From Meandrina meandrites (Eukaryota > Cnidaria > Anthozoa > Scleractinia > Meandrinidae): a stretch of DNA of 64,000 nucleotides. Positions 1-12,624 of this stretch are shown here, piece by piece; position 1 is the first letter of the stretch, and each line of letters starts with the position of its first letter. The stretch covers positions 19,036,788-19,100,787 of the forward strand of contig OY855913.1 of the NCBI GenBank assembly GCA_963693305.1. The letters are read 5' to 3'. The position numbers and the translations under genes were made by a program. Below the pieces are notes generated by a model. The model did not search any database. It worked only from the letters and a program-made list of their open reading frames with translations, and was not told where the DNA came from.

Positions 1-372
1 TCTTCCCTTGCTTCTTGTAGTCGAGCCACATTTGCATCGCAAATAAAGGATCGGAATATTTTCCATCAAAGTGCAACAATCCAGCTCTATGTTCGGCTGG
101 AATGCGGTCACGGACTAACTTCATCGCGTAGAACAACCTCCACATGTACTTGCTCATCTTCAGGAAGCACTCCTCCAGAGGAGCTGTTTTGCAGTGGTTG
201 TATTCTTTGTTTGACTCTCCCCAGTTTTCAATCATGGACACCCACAGGTCCACAGTTGTAAGGTCTGTCTTTATGTCTATCACCTTCATCTGTGTGCCTC
301 CCACTACAAACCGTATGGCTCCTAGCGTGTGATAAGCCTCTGCCGCGTAGATTAGTGCCTTGGAGACAGTAT
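1..372 (-). CDS. Gene A exon 4 (continues beyond the window)
   Basis: The acceptor CCTCTAAAG|AT follows a tract of ten T's. The two leading bases complete a codon with the G left by exon 3 (phase 1), giving Asp. The frame is open to the edge and encodes a region rich in Met, Trp and Tyr, including ALIYAAEAYHTLGAIRFVVG and two Cys (YNHCK, EECFLK). No stop codon is reached. Confidence 0.85.
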
Positions 373-3300
373 CTTTAGAGGACAGAGTAAAAAAAAAACT
401 GTTAAGCTATACATACAGTAGCGTCTACATTCTTAGGAGCTGTAGTTAGATACGATTCTCTGTCAGCAGCAAAAAATAAAACTGTAGGTCTGTAATTAGC
501 TAGAAATTCTTGTTTATTTCCTGCTTTTTGGGGCATCGTTTTCACGAAGTTTTGGTATTATTTATTATGTGCTGTTCTAAAGGCGTCGATATTTTTGCAA
601 AAACGGAGTTCAATAATTGTTTAATCATTCGACCACTGAATTTGTTTTGCACAACTGCCCTCGGGAACCGGCAATCATTCCTTGCTGAAGTAATTGATAC
701 AGAAGAAAAGCATGACTTCGCCTTCGATGATACGAGCTGGTCTTCATCTAATTCTTTTTAATTTCAGATATTACCTAAATACACTAAGGGAAATTTTCTT
801 TGCCTTTTTATTCCAGCTGTTTTTGCGGGTCTTGTTGACAAATCAAACCACTCTCCCAACAACTCTGGAACACTAACTGCCATTTCTCTTAGAAATGGAC
901 ACCACTACGCATGAGCAGCAAAATCACTGTCAGACTCTAATGCGCACGAGCAGACCAATATTTGTACACAGTTATCTGCAGGCCATGTGGTAGGCTCTCG
1001 GTAAATTAAAAGAAAGAGAAAAAATCAGCGATTAATAATGATTTGAGAGAGCACAGGCTTCCCAAGCTCAAAAGTCGTCTTTTTGATATGTTTTTGAGAG
1101 CCCTTCGGGCGGCCGACTCTACATACGTGGTGTATGCGACAGCTTGTGTATATAGAGAAATGTATGGGAAAATCACGGATTCTCTAAAATCGGGTAAATA
1201 ACTATCTATTTTGGAATAAAGTTTACCTACCTCAAATGTGTCGCTTACTTGTGTCTTGTGTCGAATTTGAAGCCATTCCGACGCCATTTAGCGAAGTTAT
1301 TCGAAGTCGTTGTCTCCCCTTCTAAAAAGAAGGAAAGGCAGACCACTCCATCGATCGCTGGCCAGAGCTCACTCTACAAATCGCTCTCTCCTCAAAGGGA
1401 AAATTCCCGAATCGCAATAAAACCAACAGTTCCATAAAGCCCAATAAATTTCACTCCACATACGTGTTCTTCGGCGGTCGAAAGACTCGTAAAGAACGCC
1501 TATTCGGCCCGGGGGGGGGGGGGGGGGGGTACTCCTTTAATTTTACTACGGGGGTGAGCCGCTGACTCCCTGAGCCTCTTGACCTGTTCCAGAGTGAAAA
1601 TGATGAATTTGCGACCCTGTTCCAGAGAAAAATTGCAAACCAGAGTGAAATCGGAGCGACTTTTAATAGTTAAATGAACATTTATTTAACTCAACTGTTT
1701 CATGAATAACTGGTTAATGTACTGGTTAAATAAGTTACAGAAATGCGAGACACGATCGATAACGTGCGTGACGTGACCGATCACGCAACGAAAATGGCCT
1801 TTTTTGTGTAATACCACGCGAAACAGCAGATATCACAAAGCAAGCGACGGAGGGGAGCGGAGTTAGCTATAACTAGACCGTGGTTAATCAGGATTCGAGG
1901 GGAAATTCTACACTATTTCAGAGTCAAACCTGAAATAAAATATACCCTGTTCCAGAGAGAAAGGGCGATTTTTATACCCTGTTCCAGAGTCAGAGAAGCA
2001 AAAAACATACCCTGTTGAGCGGCACATACCCGTATAGCCCATATATGGGAGTACCCCCCCCCCCCCCCCCCCCCGGGCTATTCGGCTTTCCACATGTGCT
2101 TGTGACCGACCTCGCGCCAACCGTCGTGTTGTCAGCGCGTGACTTGGTTCTAATGGACCAATCAGAGTTGAGGATGAAGCCAGATACTTGTCGTTGAGTA
2201 ACGACCGTTGGCGCGAGGTCGGTCACAAGCACATCTGGAAAGCCGAATAGTCGAAATTAAAGCAAAATTTCTCGTTCTTTACGAGTCTTTCGACCGCCGA
2301 AGAACACGTATGTGGAGTGAAATTTATTGGGCTTCATGGAACTGTTGGTTTTATTGCGATTCGGGACTTTTCCTTTTGAGGAGAAAGAGATTTGTAGAGT
2401 GACCTCTGGGCAGCGATCGATGGAGTGGTCTGCCTTTCCTTCTTTTTAGAAGGGGAGACAACGACTTCGAATAACTTCGCTAAATGGCGTCGGAATGGCT
2501 TCAAATTCGGCACAAGACACAAGTAAGCGACACATCTGAGGCAGGTAAACTTCATTTCAAAATAGATAGTTATTTACCCGATTTTAGAGAATCCGTGATT
2601 TTCCCATACATTTCTCTATATACACAAGCTGTCGCATACACCACGTATGTAGAGTCGGCCACCCGAAGGGCTCTCAAAAATACATCAAACAGACGACTTT
2701 TGAGCTTGGGAAGCCTGTGGAGAGAGCACAAGTGATGAGTTTTTAGGCCAAATTATGCGATCTGGGTCACACTGTAAGTCTCAGAAATGTCTCGATTCTT
2801 CTATTCTAGGTCAGCCGCGACTGGCAGCCCAAACATGTCTACAATTTCGCCATATAATTGATAAACCTTCGAGCTTGTATGATAAGCATAAGCAAACGAA
2901 GCAGTAAATTTCTGCTATAAAGCGGAGCCTTGCAGAGCAGATTCCGGCTTGGTGCTTCTCGCTTAGCGTGGCGAGCGCAGTTATCTAATTCCCTTACATC
3001 CCAACAATGTATAATAATAGTTTTTGAGGAGTGGGAGGTATTATCGCAATTTTATGCGACATAAAAAATTAAAAAAAAATGTTTTTCTTTAGGAGTTAAA
3101 AAGACAAGACTAAAAAACAAATGATATTGAATTAAGATTGGGAACGATAAAGGTGGATTTTGAGCGACTAACTGGAAAAGGCAGGCTAAAGTTTGAAGAT
3201 GCACTATAACCGTGACATAGCGCGTTTACATTTGTGGCTTTTTGCATCGTCGATGTTCTTATAAAAATAAAACTGTAGGTCTGTAATTACCTAGAAATTC

Positions 3301-6102
3301 TGGTTTATATCCGCCATTTTGTGACATCGTTTTCACGAAATTCTGGTATTCTTCATTATGGGCTGTTCTGAACTTGTCAAGAGTGTTAAGCGAGCCTCCA
3401 AGTGCCATCGGTACGTTAGCATTCATTCCATTGAAAGTCCTCAGCCAACTGTCCAACTGAGTCATGGATTTAGCATTGACATTAGGAATTTTGGATTTGG
3501 CAGCTGCCATACGCATTGCGCCCTGGGCCCCATCTTTCATCTCTGTAAAGAAAACTTGGTTGTACTTGAAAACCTTGTAGTAAGCACTGGCCAGTTCCCT
3601 CATGTTGTAGTTTATCTTTTGTTCATTGTTCATTTTTTGTACGTTAACGCCATTGATAAAGCTAACTGGAAGTTTAGCAAACAAAAGTGGCATGGCGTAT
3701 TCCAGTGTGAAAGCATAAACATTGGTGTCAAAAACAAGTTCCGAGGGTTTCCGAAATTGAGCTTGGAAATAGGCGTTGAACTTCTCTGTAAGAAACCCAG
3801 CATCTCTTCCAACGAGCCCGACGTCGTAGTCCGAGGTACAAGTGGCACTGCCGTAAGGTGCAGGATAGCACACTCCAGAATCAGGGATCACAATCTGCTT
3901 GCCTGTTCTCGCACAAGGAACCAGCCTTCTTTCGCTTTGTTCATAAAGAATGTGGGTCACTAGCAGATATCTAGCAGCTGTGATGTAAAGGAGGTTAGTA
4001 CAGCTATCCTTTGTGCGGAATTCAGGGTTCTTCTTTGAAGCCTCCCAATCGTTGTTTCGGTCAAAAAACTTTTTTATTCGGCTCGCAGCGGCGTTGAACT
4101 CAGGGGTTCCGAGATCTGTTTTGAAATCGGGTTGCTGGGTCCATATATCTCTTGTTGGATCTTTCACAAATCGGTAGCGGTCCACGACGTTTTTTTTCAT
4201 CCAGGCGAGGTCTTGTTGGTTTGCAAGGTCACTCTGAGGCAAATTTAAGGCTGGAAGCCTTGGCAAAAAGAAAAATGACACAAGATAAGCACTCTGTGAG
4301 ATTCATTTATTCGTTTATGCATGCAATTACAGGTGCGGATCTAGGAAAAATGGTGACCGTTTTCTGATAACAAGAGCCCCCAAGGCGCGAGCCTTTTCGG
4401 GAGGTAGCAGAGGCATGCTCCATCGAGAAAATTTTGTATTGACTCCCAAAATAGCATTTCCGGGTATTTTGAGTCACTCGGACAAAATGTTGACCGATTT
4501 CCATAAAACGGTGGAAACCGGTCTGGCTCCGCGCCTGAATTATTTCTCTTGATACTTTTCTTGCAATCTGCTCGGAATAAGTAGACCTAATGCTACTGAT
4601 AACATCATATACTCAAAATTCACAACCAAACCTCGTGTACGGGAATTATTTCCAAACTTTTGCCACATCCAGACAGTTTTCACGTCGGTATTCTTATCAA
4701 ATTTGCTGCTTTGGGAATTCGTCCATGATAAAGTTTACAAGTTTGCACTTTAGAGGCTCGGCTCGGTGGTAAACCTAGCCAGTCTGAGGTAAACATGCGT
4801 AAGGGCTATTTATTGCATTATTTTGCCAGCGAACCAATCAAAATACAAGAATTTCGTCGATCTTTATGTAATTATGAAAAAGCAGTACATACGTCGCATC
4901 ATATGTTTTGTCTTGTAGAGGTTCAATGTAGTTGTCTGAGGACCATACCGGTTGGTTCTGGGCAATATCCTCGGCTACTGATATTGGGTACAGTTCGTTG
5001 CACACCTAATATAAAAGACACACAAGAACTGGTTTGAAATCATCATCACTTTAATAATTCTTAATAAGGACTGTTCTTTTTTGCGTCATAGTCTCGAATG
5101 AAAACAGGCAGAGACTCACAGAGAAAAAAACTTCGCGCAAGTTCAAAGACGTCACAGCAGTCAAACGCACGGTGTGTCTGCAGTTCCCGCCAAAGCAGAC
5201 GCTACCGAAATCGCGCAAATACACCTTTCGACGAGTTTATGAAATTTTCTGTTTAAAGGAAAAGATTAACAAGGTGTCTGAAAGTTAGACGGAAAGCTTT
5301 CTACATTGAATGAACATAGAGAACTTATCCTCCTCCTTATTAACTGAGTGGGAGGGGACTACTGGGAAAATATCGCCCGAGGTGTTTCCGGTACGGACCG
5401 AGTTAAGCGAGCTCCATTGAAGACAGATGAAGGGCGCTAGTCTCCTAGTACGCTCCTGAGCAAGTGAGATTTAATAAGAAGCTTATTGTTAGTTGCTCCT
5501 TAACATTTTTGACACGCTGTCGCCTACGTTTTTGCCATCCAGCAGGGCACTAACATTGCTCATAATGCCCGCGAAAGATGCTGCTGAATATGCATGGAGA
5601 TTTAATTACCACACCGCTCGGTTACAAGCGAAAGAAGTGGTTTTAGGTTTTGTTGTCTCAACTGAAATGTGTAAGAGATTAAAACAAGAATGTACAAAGC
5701 CGTTTTGCGAATATCAGTGACAAACCAAATTACGAGATGACAAACAAGGTGCATAACATCCATCTGCGGACTACAAACTCATCATTTCAGTAGCTGTCAT
5801 CTTTTGGCTTGGAATCTTTTGAGAGGAGGGGAAGACTTTGCGGGAACTGCGCACGCAGTACATTGGACCCGCTGTGAAGGTCTCGGTAGTGATCCAGTCA
5901 ATGGTCTGCTGTCTCAAAAGATTGTTCAGCCGCCTCCTTTTTCCTCACGCGGAAAAAGATGGCGTTCCTTTTCCGCGTCAGGGAAAAAGGAGACGGTGGA
6001 ACGCAGGCTATTGCAAAATATGAATTATTTTTACAAAATTAAATGTCTTACCGCACGTTCATGAACCAACATGAAAACCAAGACACTCCCAATAATTATC
6101 AT
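1..6102 (-). CDS. Gene A: secreted protein of unknown function, 3' part beyond the left edge
   Basis: Four coding exons join with compatible phases: 6102-6052 (phase 0 out), 5005-4893 (phase 2 out), 4258-3291 (phase 1 out) and 372 to beyond base 1. At least 501 residues are encoded. Exon 1 encodes a hydrophobic signal peptide (MIIIGSVLVFMLVHERA), so the protein enters the secretory pathway. I recognise no named family. A GS followed by SDYDVGL at about residues 191-202 resembles the helix-turn plus DxD core of nucleotidyltransferases, but the spacing is short and the match may be chance. Cysteines are scattered, not in a small repeated module. Splice sites are good: donors GTAAGA, GTATGT and GTAATT, and each acceptor is an AG, two of them after clear T/C-rich tracts. 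The first intron of about 1 kb shows nothing recognisable. Function unknown; gene structure fairly sure. Confidence 0.85.
472..579 (-). pseudogene. Dead copy of the 3' end of gene A exon 3
   Basis: This stretch inside intron 3 aligns base by base with 3263-3370, which covers the last ~80 coding bases of exon 3, its donor and the first intron bases. By eye identity is over 80 percent. In the copy a Glu codon is now TAA and the donor GT has become CT, so it can be neither translated nor spliced as the original. It is a relic of an exon duplication. Confidence 0.75.
1052..2719. mobile_element. Long palindromic (fold-back) element in gene A intron 3, with a nested insertion
   Basis: The left arm (1052-1508 plus 2078-2127) is nearly the reverse complement of the right arm (2200-2719), giving arms of roughly 500 bases around a loop of about 70. 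Both arms carry the same short open frame, beginning MASEWLQIRHKTQ and followed by a GTAAGC donor-like site. The arms may therefore hold a captured first exon. No transposase is visible, so the element is non-autonomous. Confidence 0.75.
1509..2077. mobile_element. Element with poly-G/poly-C ends nested in the palindrome
   Basis: The ends are a run of 19 G (1511-1529) followed by TACTCC, and GGAGTA followed by 21 C (2054-2074). The flanks carry a 9-base direct duplication CTATTCGGC at 1500-1508 and 2078-2086, a typical target-site duplication. The interior repeats CCCTGTTCCAGAG several times. It has no coding capacity. Shorter stretches of similar sequence appear near 25000 and 41420-41740. 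Confidence 0.65.
3291..4258 (-). CDS. Gene A exon 3: main body of the protein
   Basis: This 968-base exon is open throughout. Its acceptor is TTTTTGCCAAG|G, which makes the upstream Met at 4281 intronic. The donor is TTTCTAG|GTAATT, so the open frame that continues to 3259 beyond it is intron. The exon encodes about 322 residues with mixed helical character, several Lys- and Asn-rich stretches, and the SDYDVGL motif. Codon use is uniform and no stop interrupts it. Confidence 0.88.
4893..5005 (-). CDS. Gene A exon 2
   Basis: This 113-base exon follows an acceptor ending TATTAG and ends at GCGAC|GTATGT. It encodes VCNELYPISVAEDIAQNQ and a further short acidic stretch. In other frames it is closed by stops, and its phases fit both neighbours. 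Confidence 0.8.
5006..6051. other. Gene A intron 1, no recognised content
   Basis: I see no repeat structure or convincing exon here. Short open frames at 5493-5720 and 5804-6064 lack splice context and recognisable motifs. Confidence 0.4.
6052..6102 (-). CDS. Gene A exon 1: start codon and signal peptide
   Basis: Seventeen codons run from ATG to the donor GCG|GTAAGA. The run IIIGSVLVFMLV is a typical signal-peptide core. A possible acceptor (TTTGCAG) lies about 10 bases upstream of the ATG, so a non-coding 5' exon further upstream is likely. The next exon continues in phase 0. Confidence 0.8.
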
Positions 6103-6199
6103 TGTTTGAGTACCTGCAAATCCAGATGAAAGTTGTGTTTAGTCAAGAGGAATGTTTGGGTCGAGAAATGAAACAGTTATTACTAAGCGAGCGTCAGAT

Positions 6200-6810
6200 T
6201 CGTCGAGGTCCTCATGTGCGCGGGGGAGAAAACTAAGATTATTGTAAGTACGTAAAACTTTCACGCTTCAGAGATGTTGAGTACCGAAACAGGTCATGTG
6301 GAGAAACAACTATTTATTTTGCTTGTAATGGAAATTTTATTTAGCCTCTGTTTGGACAAAAAAAATGAAATAGTTAGAAGCTAGAAATGAAATAGTTATT
6401 ACTAAGCTAGCGAGCGTCAGATTCGTCGAGGTCCTCATGTGAACAGCAAAACAACGAGAACAATTTTTTTTTTCATGTGAACCCGAATAACTTGGTTAAT
6501 TTTTTTATTTTTATTTTTTATTATGATTATTTTTACCACAGAAAACTGAACGCTTCTTGAAAGTTAATTTTCGCGAGCAGTTCAAATAGTTTACTGTTCG
6601 TCAGTGAGAACTGAATAAAATCAAACTGCGCGATTCTATTCGTGTAGACCGTGCGCGGGGGAGAAAACTAAGATTATTGTAAGTACGTAAAACTTTCACG
6701 CTACAGAGATGTTAAGTACCGAAACAGGTCATGTGGAGAAACAACTATTTATTTTGCTTGTAATGGAAATTTTCTTTAGCCTCCGTTTGGACAAAAAAAA
6801 AATGGCCCGA
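6200..6810. repeat. P-block repeat, two copies (third copy at 12985-13150)
   Basis: A block of about 150 bases beginning GGGGGAGAAAACTAAGATTA occurs at about 6221-6370 and 6657-6805. It recurs with small changes at about 13003-13145, in the same order relative to the larger unit that follows. A shorter motif, CGTCAGATTCGTCGAGGTCC, is also repeated at 6190 and 6414. Confidence 0.7.
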
Positions 6811-6909
6811 ATAGTTCAGTTTCGTGTATTTTAACTCATGATTGGTGAATCGGCCATTGAATAGCAAAATTACTGGCACAAAAATAATATATAATCAGTA
6901 GAACTTAAG

Positions 6910-9205
6910 ATCATCGCACCGGTATCGCGCAGGTCACTGGTTCAAATCCTGCTGAAGCACTGATTTTTTTTTTTTTTGACGCTTCATTCTTTGCAATTTC
7001 TACATTGCAATTTAACTGCGAGGACATCATTCTTCACTTCAGAACTAGGACTGTTTGCGGTTAGTATAAAAAAAACTATAAATTCCTGTTGTACACATTA
7101 TGGTTTGACCTTTGACGTCGAAGACCGCACTTTAGACCATTTTTTTTTCCAGGATAATGGCATATTTTGAGTAGAAGAGTTTTATGTAGGTTTATAATTT
7201 TGGCTTCCGCGGATACCGCCTGAATCTGCGCTATGCGTAATCCGTCAAGTTACAATAAAGTAACAACGTACACACTGCTTGAAATCAACATTGCCCATTT
7301 TCTTGGGAAATATGTTATGTTATTTGCGAGGGAGCCCGAACCTAATGAAAACTATGATACTTAAAACGAATCCAAATGGATTTTTGCAATTTTAAAAACG
7401 GCAAACATTAGTAGTTGAAATTTGTAACTATAGTGTCGATATTATGTTACATTATGTTGTTTCTGGGAGGAAATATATTCCAAAAATTGAATTGAAAGGT
7501 GATCTGCTTATATGTTAAAATGTTCACTTACCCTTTGAGGTGGCAAACGCTCTATCGAAGTTGATCTTTAAATTGCTCGGCTCTTTTCAGAACAAAACTG
7601 CGAGTTGAGTTCGATTAGATCAAGGTCTCTTTAAAAAGTGCAATACTTTGGTGTTTTGCCTTTGTTAAATAGAAGCTTATTCATTAAAATTTAATAAAGG
7701 CGGTTGAGCGAATTTCCTCATGTCATCAATATAAAATGCATAAGCAAGAGATATCTTTCACTGGGTCACATTTCTTTTCTTAGTAACCGAGTAAAAAGTT
7801 GATTTGTTGTGCGGTTAAGTTCTGCAATTTTCGTTTATAATGTTTTAATACTAAACTCGACAAACAATTGGCTAGATAGTAGCTCTAGGATAGGCTCGCC
7901 ACATGCTGACCATGAGTGTTTTTTGAAGACGTTCCACCAGCTGTCTTAAACAGCAGCACCTGCGAAAAATGCTTGAGTTTGACTTGTACTTGGATTGGGC
8001 TTGACAGCCTCGGATTCAAATCCTGTTGAAGCGAAAAAAATTTTTTGGCGCTTCATTCTTTGCAATTTCTTCATTGCCATTTAACTGCAGGGACATCATT
8101 TATTCGCTTTAGAACTAGGACTGTTTGCGGTTATTATAAAATAACTATAAATTCCTGTTGTACACTTTGTGGTTTGACCTTTGACGTCGAAGACCGCACT
8201 TTCAGGGACCAGGTTTTATTTTCTCGAGGAAAATGGCATATTTTGATTACAAGAGTTTTATGTAGTTTTATAATTTTGCCTTTGGTAGATACCGCCTGAA
8301 TCTGCGCTATACGTAATCTCTGTTTAAATCCGTCAAGTTAGAATGAAGTTTAAATGTACAAATGCTGCTCATTTTCTTGGGAAATATGTCATGTTTTTTG
8401 GGTCAGAGCCCGAACTCACCACTTTAGTGAAAACCGTGATACTGAAAACGAATCCAAGTAGATTTTTGCAAATTTAAAAACAGCAAACATTACTAGTTGA
8501 AATTTGTTACTACACGGTCGATAGTATGTTACATTATGTTGTTTCTGGGAGGAAATATAATTCCAAAGATTGAATTGAAAGTATTTTGCTAATGCCTTAA
8601 ATACTCACCTTACCCTCTGAGGTGGCAAACGCTCTATCGAAGTTGATCTTCAAATTGCTCGGCTCTTTTCAGAACAAAACTGCGAGTTGAGAGTTCGATT
8701 AGACCAAGGTCTCTTTAAAAAGTGCTATACTTTGGTGTTTTGCCTTTGATAAATAGAAGCTTATTCATTAAAATTTAATAAAGGCGGTTGAGCGGATTAC
8801 CTCATGTCATCAATATAAAATTGCGTAAGCACGAGGTATCTTTCACTGGGTCACATTTCTTTTCTTAGAAACCGAGTAAAAATTTGATTTCTTGTGCGGT
8901 TTAGTTCCGCAATTTTCTTTTATAGTGTTTCTATACCAAACTCGACAAACATTTGGCTGACTAGCTCTAGGATAGACTCGCCACATGCTGACCATTAGTG
9001 TTTTTTTGAAGAAGTTCCACCAGCTGGCTTTAACAGCAGCACCTGCGAAAAAGGCATGAGTCTGACTTGTTCTTAGCCTCCCACGCAGTCGTTTTTTGGG
9101 GAGATCGGATTGCACTCGCGAGTAAAATTTAAACGGAATTGGGTTTGACAGCCATGCTGAACGCTGTCTGTTTAACCAGTTATCCCTTGGCGCTAACCTG
9201 TTTTC
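6910..9205. repeat. Two tandem copies of a ~1.1-1.2 kb repeat unit
   Basis: Unit 1 (about 6910-7985) and unit 2 (about 7986-9205) share long collinear stretches. Examples are TTTGACCTTTGACGTCGAAG, GGCAAACGCTCTATCGAAGT and the block ending in CACCTGCGAAAAA. Each begins near a tRNA-like B-box (GGTTCAAATCC or similar) and a T run, which suggests a SINE-like head. The short open frames in them are frame-shadows conserved only because the DNA is repeated. Confidence 0.75.
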
Positions 9206-9735
9206 TAAGGGGACAAGGTGAATGAATGGAGAAACGAACGAATGAATGAAATCTGTTTTTTACAAAACATTATTATGAGATTAAAAGAATAAAATGCTTG
9301 CATACTTTTTTACATTGCTGTCCGATATGTCGGATACTGTTTCGTTGATCATTGGTTTGACTTAATCAAGTGATCCTGCACCCTTAATTTTTGGGGTAGA
9401 TTTCTCCACGGTAGGGCTACACTAGCTGAACCTTCGTGGACAGTATATATGAGGCACACAGAAGAAATGCCATTTATGTCATGTTTTGTTTTCGTGATTA
9501 TCACGCGACGAAACTAGAATATCGCGTGATAGAATGAAAGTTATCACGCGAGAATATTTTCTTGCGATATGTTTGAGACGCTAGAAAGTGTGTCATCAAC
9601 GCAAGGATAGTTGCGAAGATGGCGCTTTCATGATATGCTTTAGAACTGTTTTTAATTTTGAGCACTCAGTTGTACATTAATGACCTGTTGGTGATTACGC
9701 TGTAATAGCTGTGAGCTGTGACCAGACGCAAAGAG

Positions 9736-11384
9736 CAAGGCTGCTGCCTAACGGGCGCCCGGTAGCCTGGGGCGCCTAAGTTATGAGTGCGGGCGACTAA
9801 ATTTTTGTTCAAGGAGCCCGGATTGGCGCCTAAGCATCTATTTTCCATTCTCATCTCATGACTTCAATTTCCTTGTAACTTTGTTCCACTGGCGTAAGAT
9901 ATATCCCGTTCAAAACAATAAGTGCTTCATTTCAAAACGGAAATACGAAAATTGTCCACAATCGAGATAATTTTAGCGTATAAATACGTAACGTGCGTTT
10001 GCAAACTTCGGTAACTTCGAAAACCATTTATTTTCGACTGTTTAGGACTGGGACTGACTCCCAAATATGGAATGAAGAATGAATGGTATTATGGGCTGCT
10101 TCACATTTCGTTCGCTACGTTGACGTTTTGGTGGAGTTTTACGGTGAATTTGAAGTAAACATTTACGGATACAAAAGTGAAATCAATCTCCTGGCTATCA
10201 ATGCATCAGGTCTGATCATGACAATTTTAATCTGCAAAAGCTTGATACAAAAACCTTTTCTACAAGCCTAAAATAATGTGCAGAATGTTTTGATGTTACA
10301 CTTAAGCTTAACTCAAACTTGAGAATGCTTAATTTCATAACAACAGAAAATATGTGCCTTTTCTGTGACATTCTTATCAGCTACCGCTTTTGTGGATCAA
10401 GTTTGTTTGTTTGTTCATTCGAACTGTTTGGTATTTTATCTCAGTTATTGAACCGTGACAAGGAGAACATTACTCTTGAAAATAACAATGTGCTAGAAAA
10501 CTTTGCTGAAAACAGTTTGAATAACTTGAATTGTTTTTAAAACTACTAAAATCTATTGTATAAACAACTCATTTGATAAGCCTAGTAACTGTTTTTTTTT
10601 TTCACAACTTAATTTTTCTGGTCTATTGTTGACAACTGATTATGAAATGTAGATAAAGACCATAATTTAATTAAAGTGTTTACACAGGTGTTCTGACTTT
10701 TTATCACCCTTGTCTTAACCTTCAAATAGACCTGCTAAATTGTAATCTTGGTTCTGTTAAACCTTAATTACTAACAATAATTCAAGTTCTTTAGTGAGCT
10801 TGCTGTGCAAAATTGAAATAATAATTTTGCTGCTTCATGCTTCATTGAGTTTGCTTCAAAACTTTGGATGTTCAAAACTCCTTTTAAACAATGTTCTACA
10901 CATTTTTAACTTACTTTATCTAACATTCATCACAGCACAATATACTGGTTGGATTTTCAAACTCATTTTAAGACTACAGAAACTTTCTAATATACACACT
11001 CCTGTTCATGTCACCCACTCAGTGTAAAAAGGGATTTATCGAAGGAGAGGAGAGGCTAAATAAACTTTCAAGTTAAGAAAGCTAGAATTTCTGACACAAC
11101 TATTTGAGGGAGGTTACCCTCAGAAAAAAATCTTGTCCGAAGGAGTTTTCTGTTCACTTCTGACAAAACAATATGTGTGTGCATGTGGAAAGGGACGGGA
11201 GGGGGGGGGGGGCTGCTCCTCAGGCCCTGCCCTAGATTTGTTTTTTCTTCTACCCCACCCCCTCCCCCAAGGATCGACCATGGCTACTTTTAGGCTGGGC
11301 TCCTAAAGTAATGGCTTGGGCTCCTAACTTTTGATGTTAGGAGCCCGAAGGGCTCCTTAGAAATTTCCTTAGGCAGCAGCCTTG
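9736..11384. mobile_element. Non-autonomous DNA element with TIRs and a 5-bp duplication
   Basis: The left end CAAGGCTGCTGCCTAA is mirrored at the right end by TTAGGCAGCAGCCTTG. AAGAG is present immediately outside both ends (9731-9735 and 11385-11389). GGAGCCC-type motifs repeat inside both ends. The interior of about 1.6 kb is AT-rich and I find no transposase. Confidence 0.6.
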
Positions 11385-12624
11385 AAGAGACATTTTCTTT
11401 TATTCAAAACGAGCAATTTTAAAAAGTTTTTTTCAGTTAACTTTTAAACGAATCGCTTTTCTTTTTAAAAATAACGCTTAGCGTTCAAAAAACTTTCCGG
11501 AGTACATGTAGGTGGTGTCAAGCAGGTACAAATCCTAATCTTTTAAATACTATATCAGTATTTTATGTTTATCGTAGTTTGGGCGCAGGTCGTTCATTCA
11601 TTCACTTCTTCACTCACTAACGCCGCTTTGAAAACTAAGGTCTCTTTTTCAATTTGGGACCAACCATTTTTTCTTCAACCGGTGTTGGCTGATTCGGTTG
11701 ATGTTCAGCCCAATATTAATCTTTTCTAGCCATTTACGGTCGAAACGGTCGATAATTGTTAGGCCTTGATCTATTAGGAAAAAAATCAGTTTTGGTTGAT
11801 TTGGTTTAATGATGGTTGAAAAATGTTCCATTTTAAAACTAAATCAACTATTTCAATAGAGTGCTAGTTTATGCTTGAGGAAAACGTTTTTCACCCAAAG
11901 CAACCGAGTTTCTTTTTTAATTTCAACAAAAAATCCAAACCAGGCTGAAACCGTAAACTTAACTGGTCGAGTGCGCCCTTGAATTTAAGATCTTTGAAAA
12001 TACATTTTCTTGTTCGCATTGTATTAAATATGACTAGCTCCCTTTCTAAAACAATAGCTTTTTGTTAGATTAATATCCTAGCTGAGAGCTGATATGGTCT
12101 TGTACATAAAAAAGGCCAAACAGTCTGTGAAAATATATAAGTAACTAATATATTTTATTTTCTAACCGGAACAGGTGGTTATACATTGGCCTTGGTCGAT
12201 CTTGACATCTGGCGGCGATCCAGCTGTTGCCTGCTTCTACTAAGAATCCTGATAAGTACATCTTAGTTATCAGAGATAAGGTACGGTATAGTTAAGAGCA
12301 CACATGCCAGCTTTTCCTGTGGGAACAATTTGCCTCGCTTACAACCACAGGCATTTTTCTTGGTTGCCCTGCAGTTTCAGTTTATATGTGTCTCAATGGT
12401 CGGTTGTTGAGAGGTCCTTAAGTCAACACTGTACGTCATGGCATAAAACGACATGGCAAACTCGCTACAATGATACCGTAAGGATAACGTAACATAACGT
12501 AAAGTAATGGCTGGTAACAAGTAAATATTTCATGTGTATCATAAAATTTCCGTGACTTCACTGGGCTGAATATTTTACTGCATTTTCACTTTTGTGACCT
12601 GTGTACTTGGCACTTGAGAAATCC

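Noticed and set aside
3259..4281. Single 340-residue open frame taken as a complete gene
   Set aside because: Both ends lie in introns: a clear acceptor follows its Met and a clear donor precedes its stop. The phases fit the neighbouring exons.
6976..8299. Recurrent short frame with HSLQFLHCNLTA-type sequence
   Set aside because: Conserved only because the underlying DNA is a repeat. Copies carry stops and no start context.
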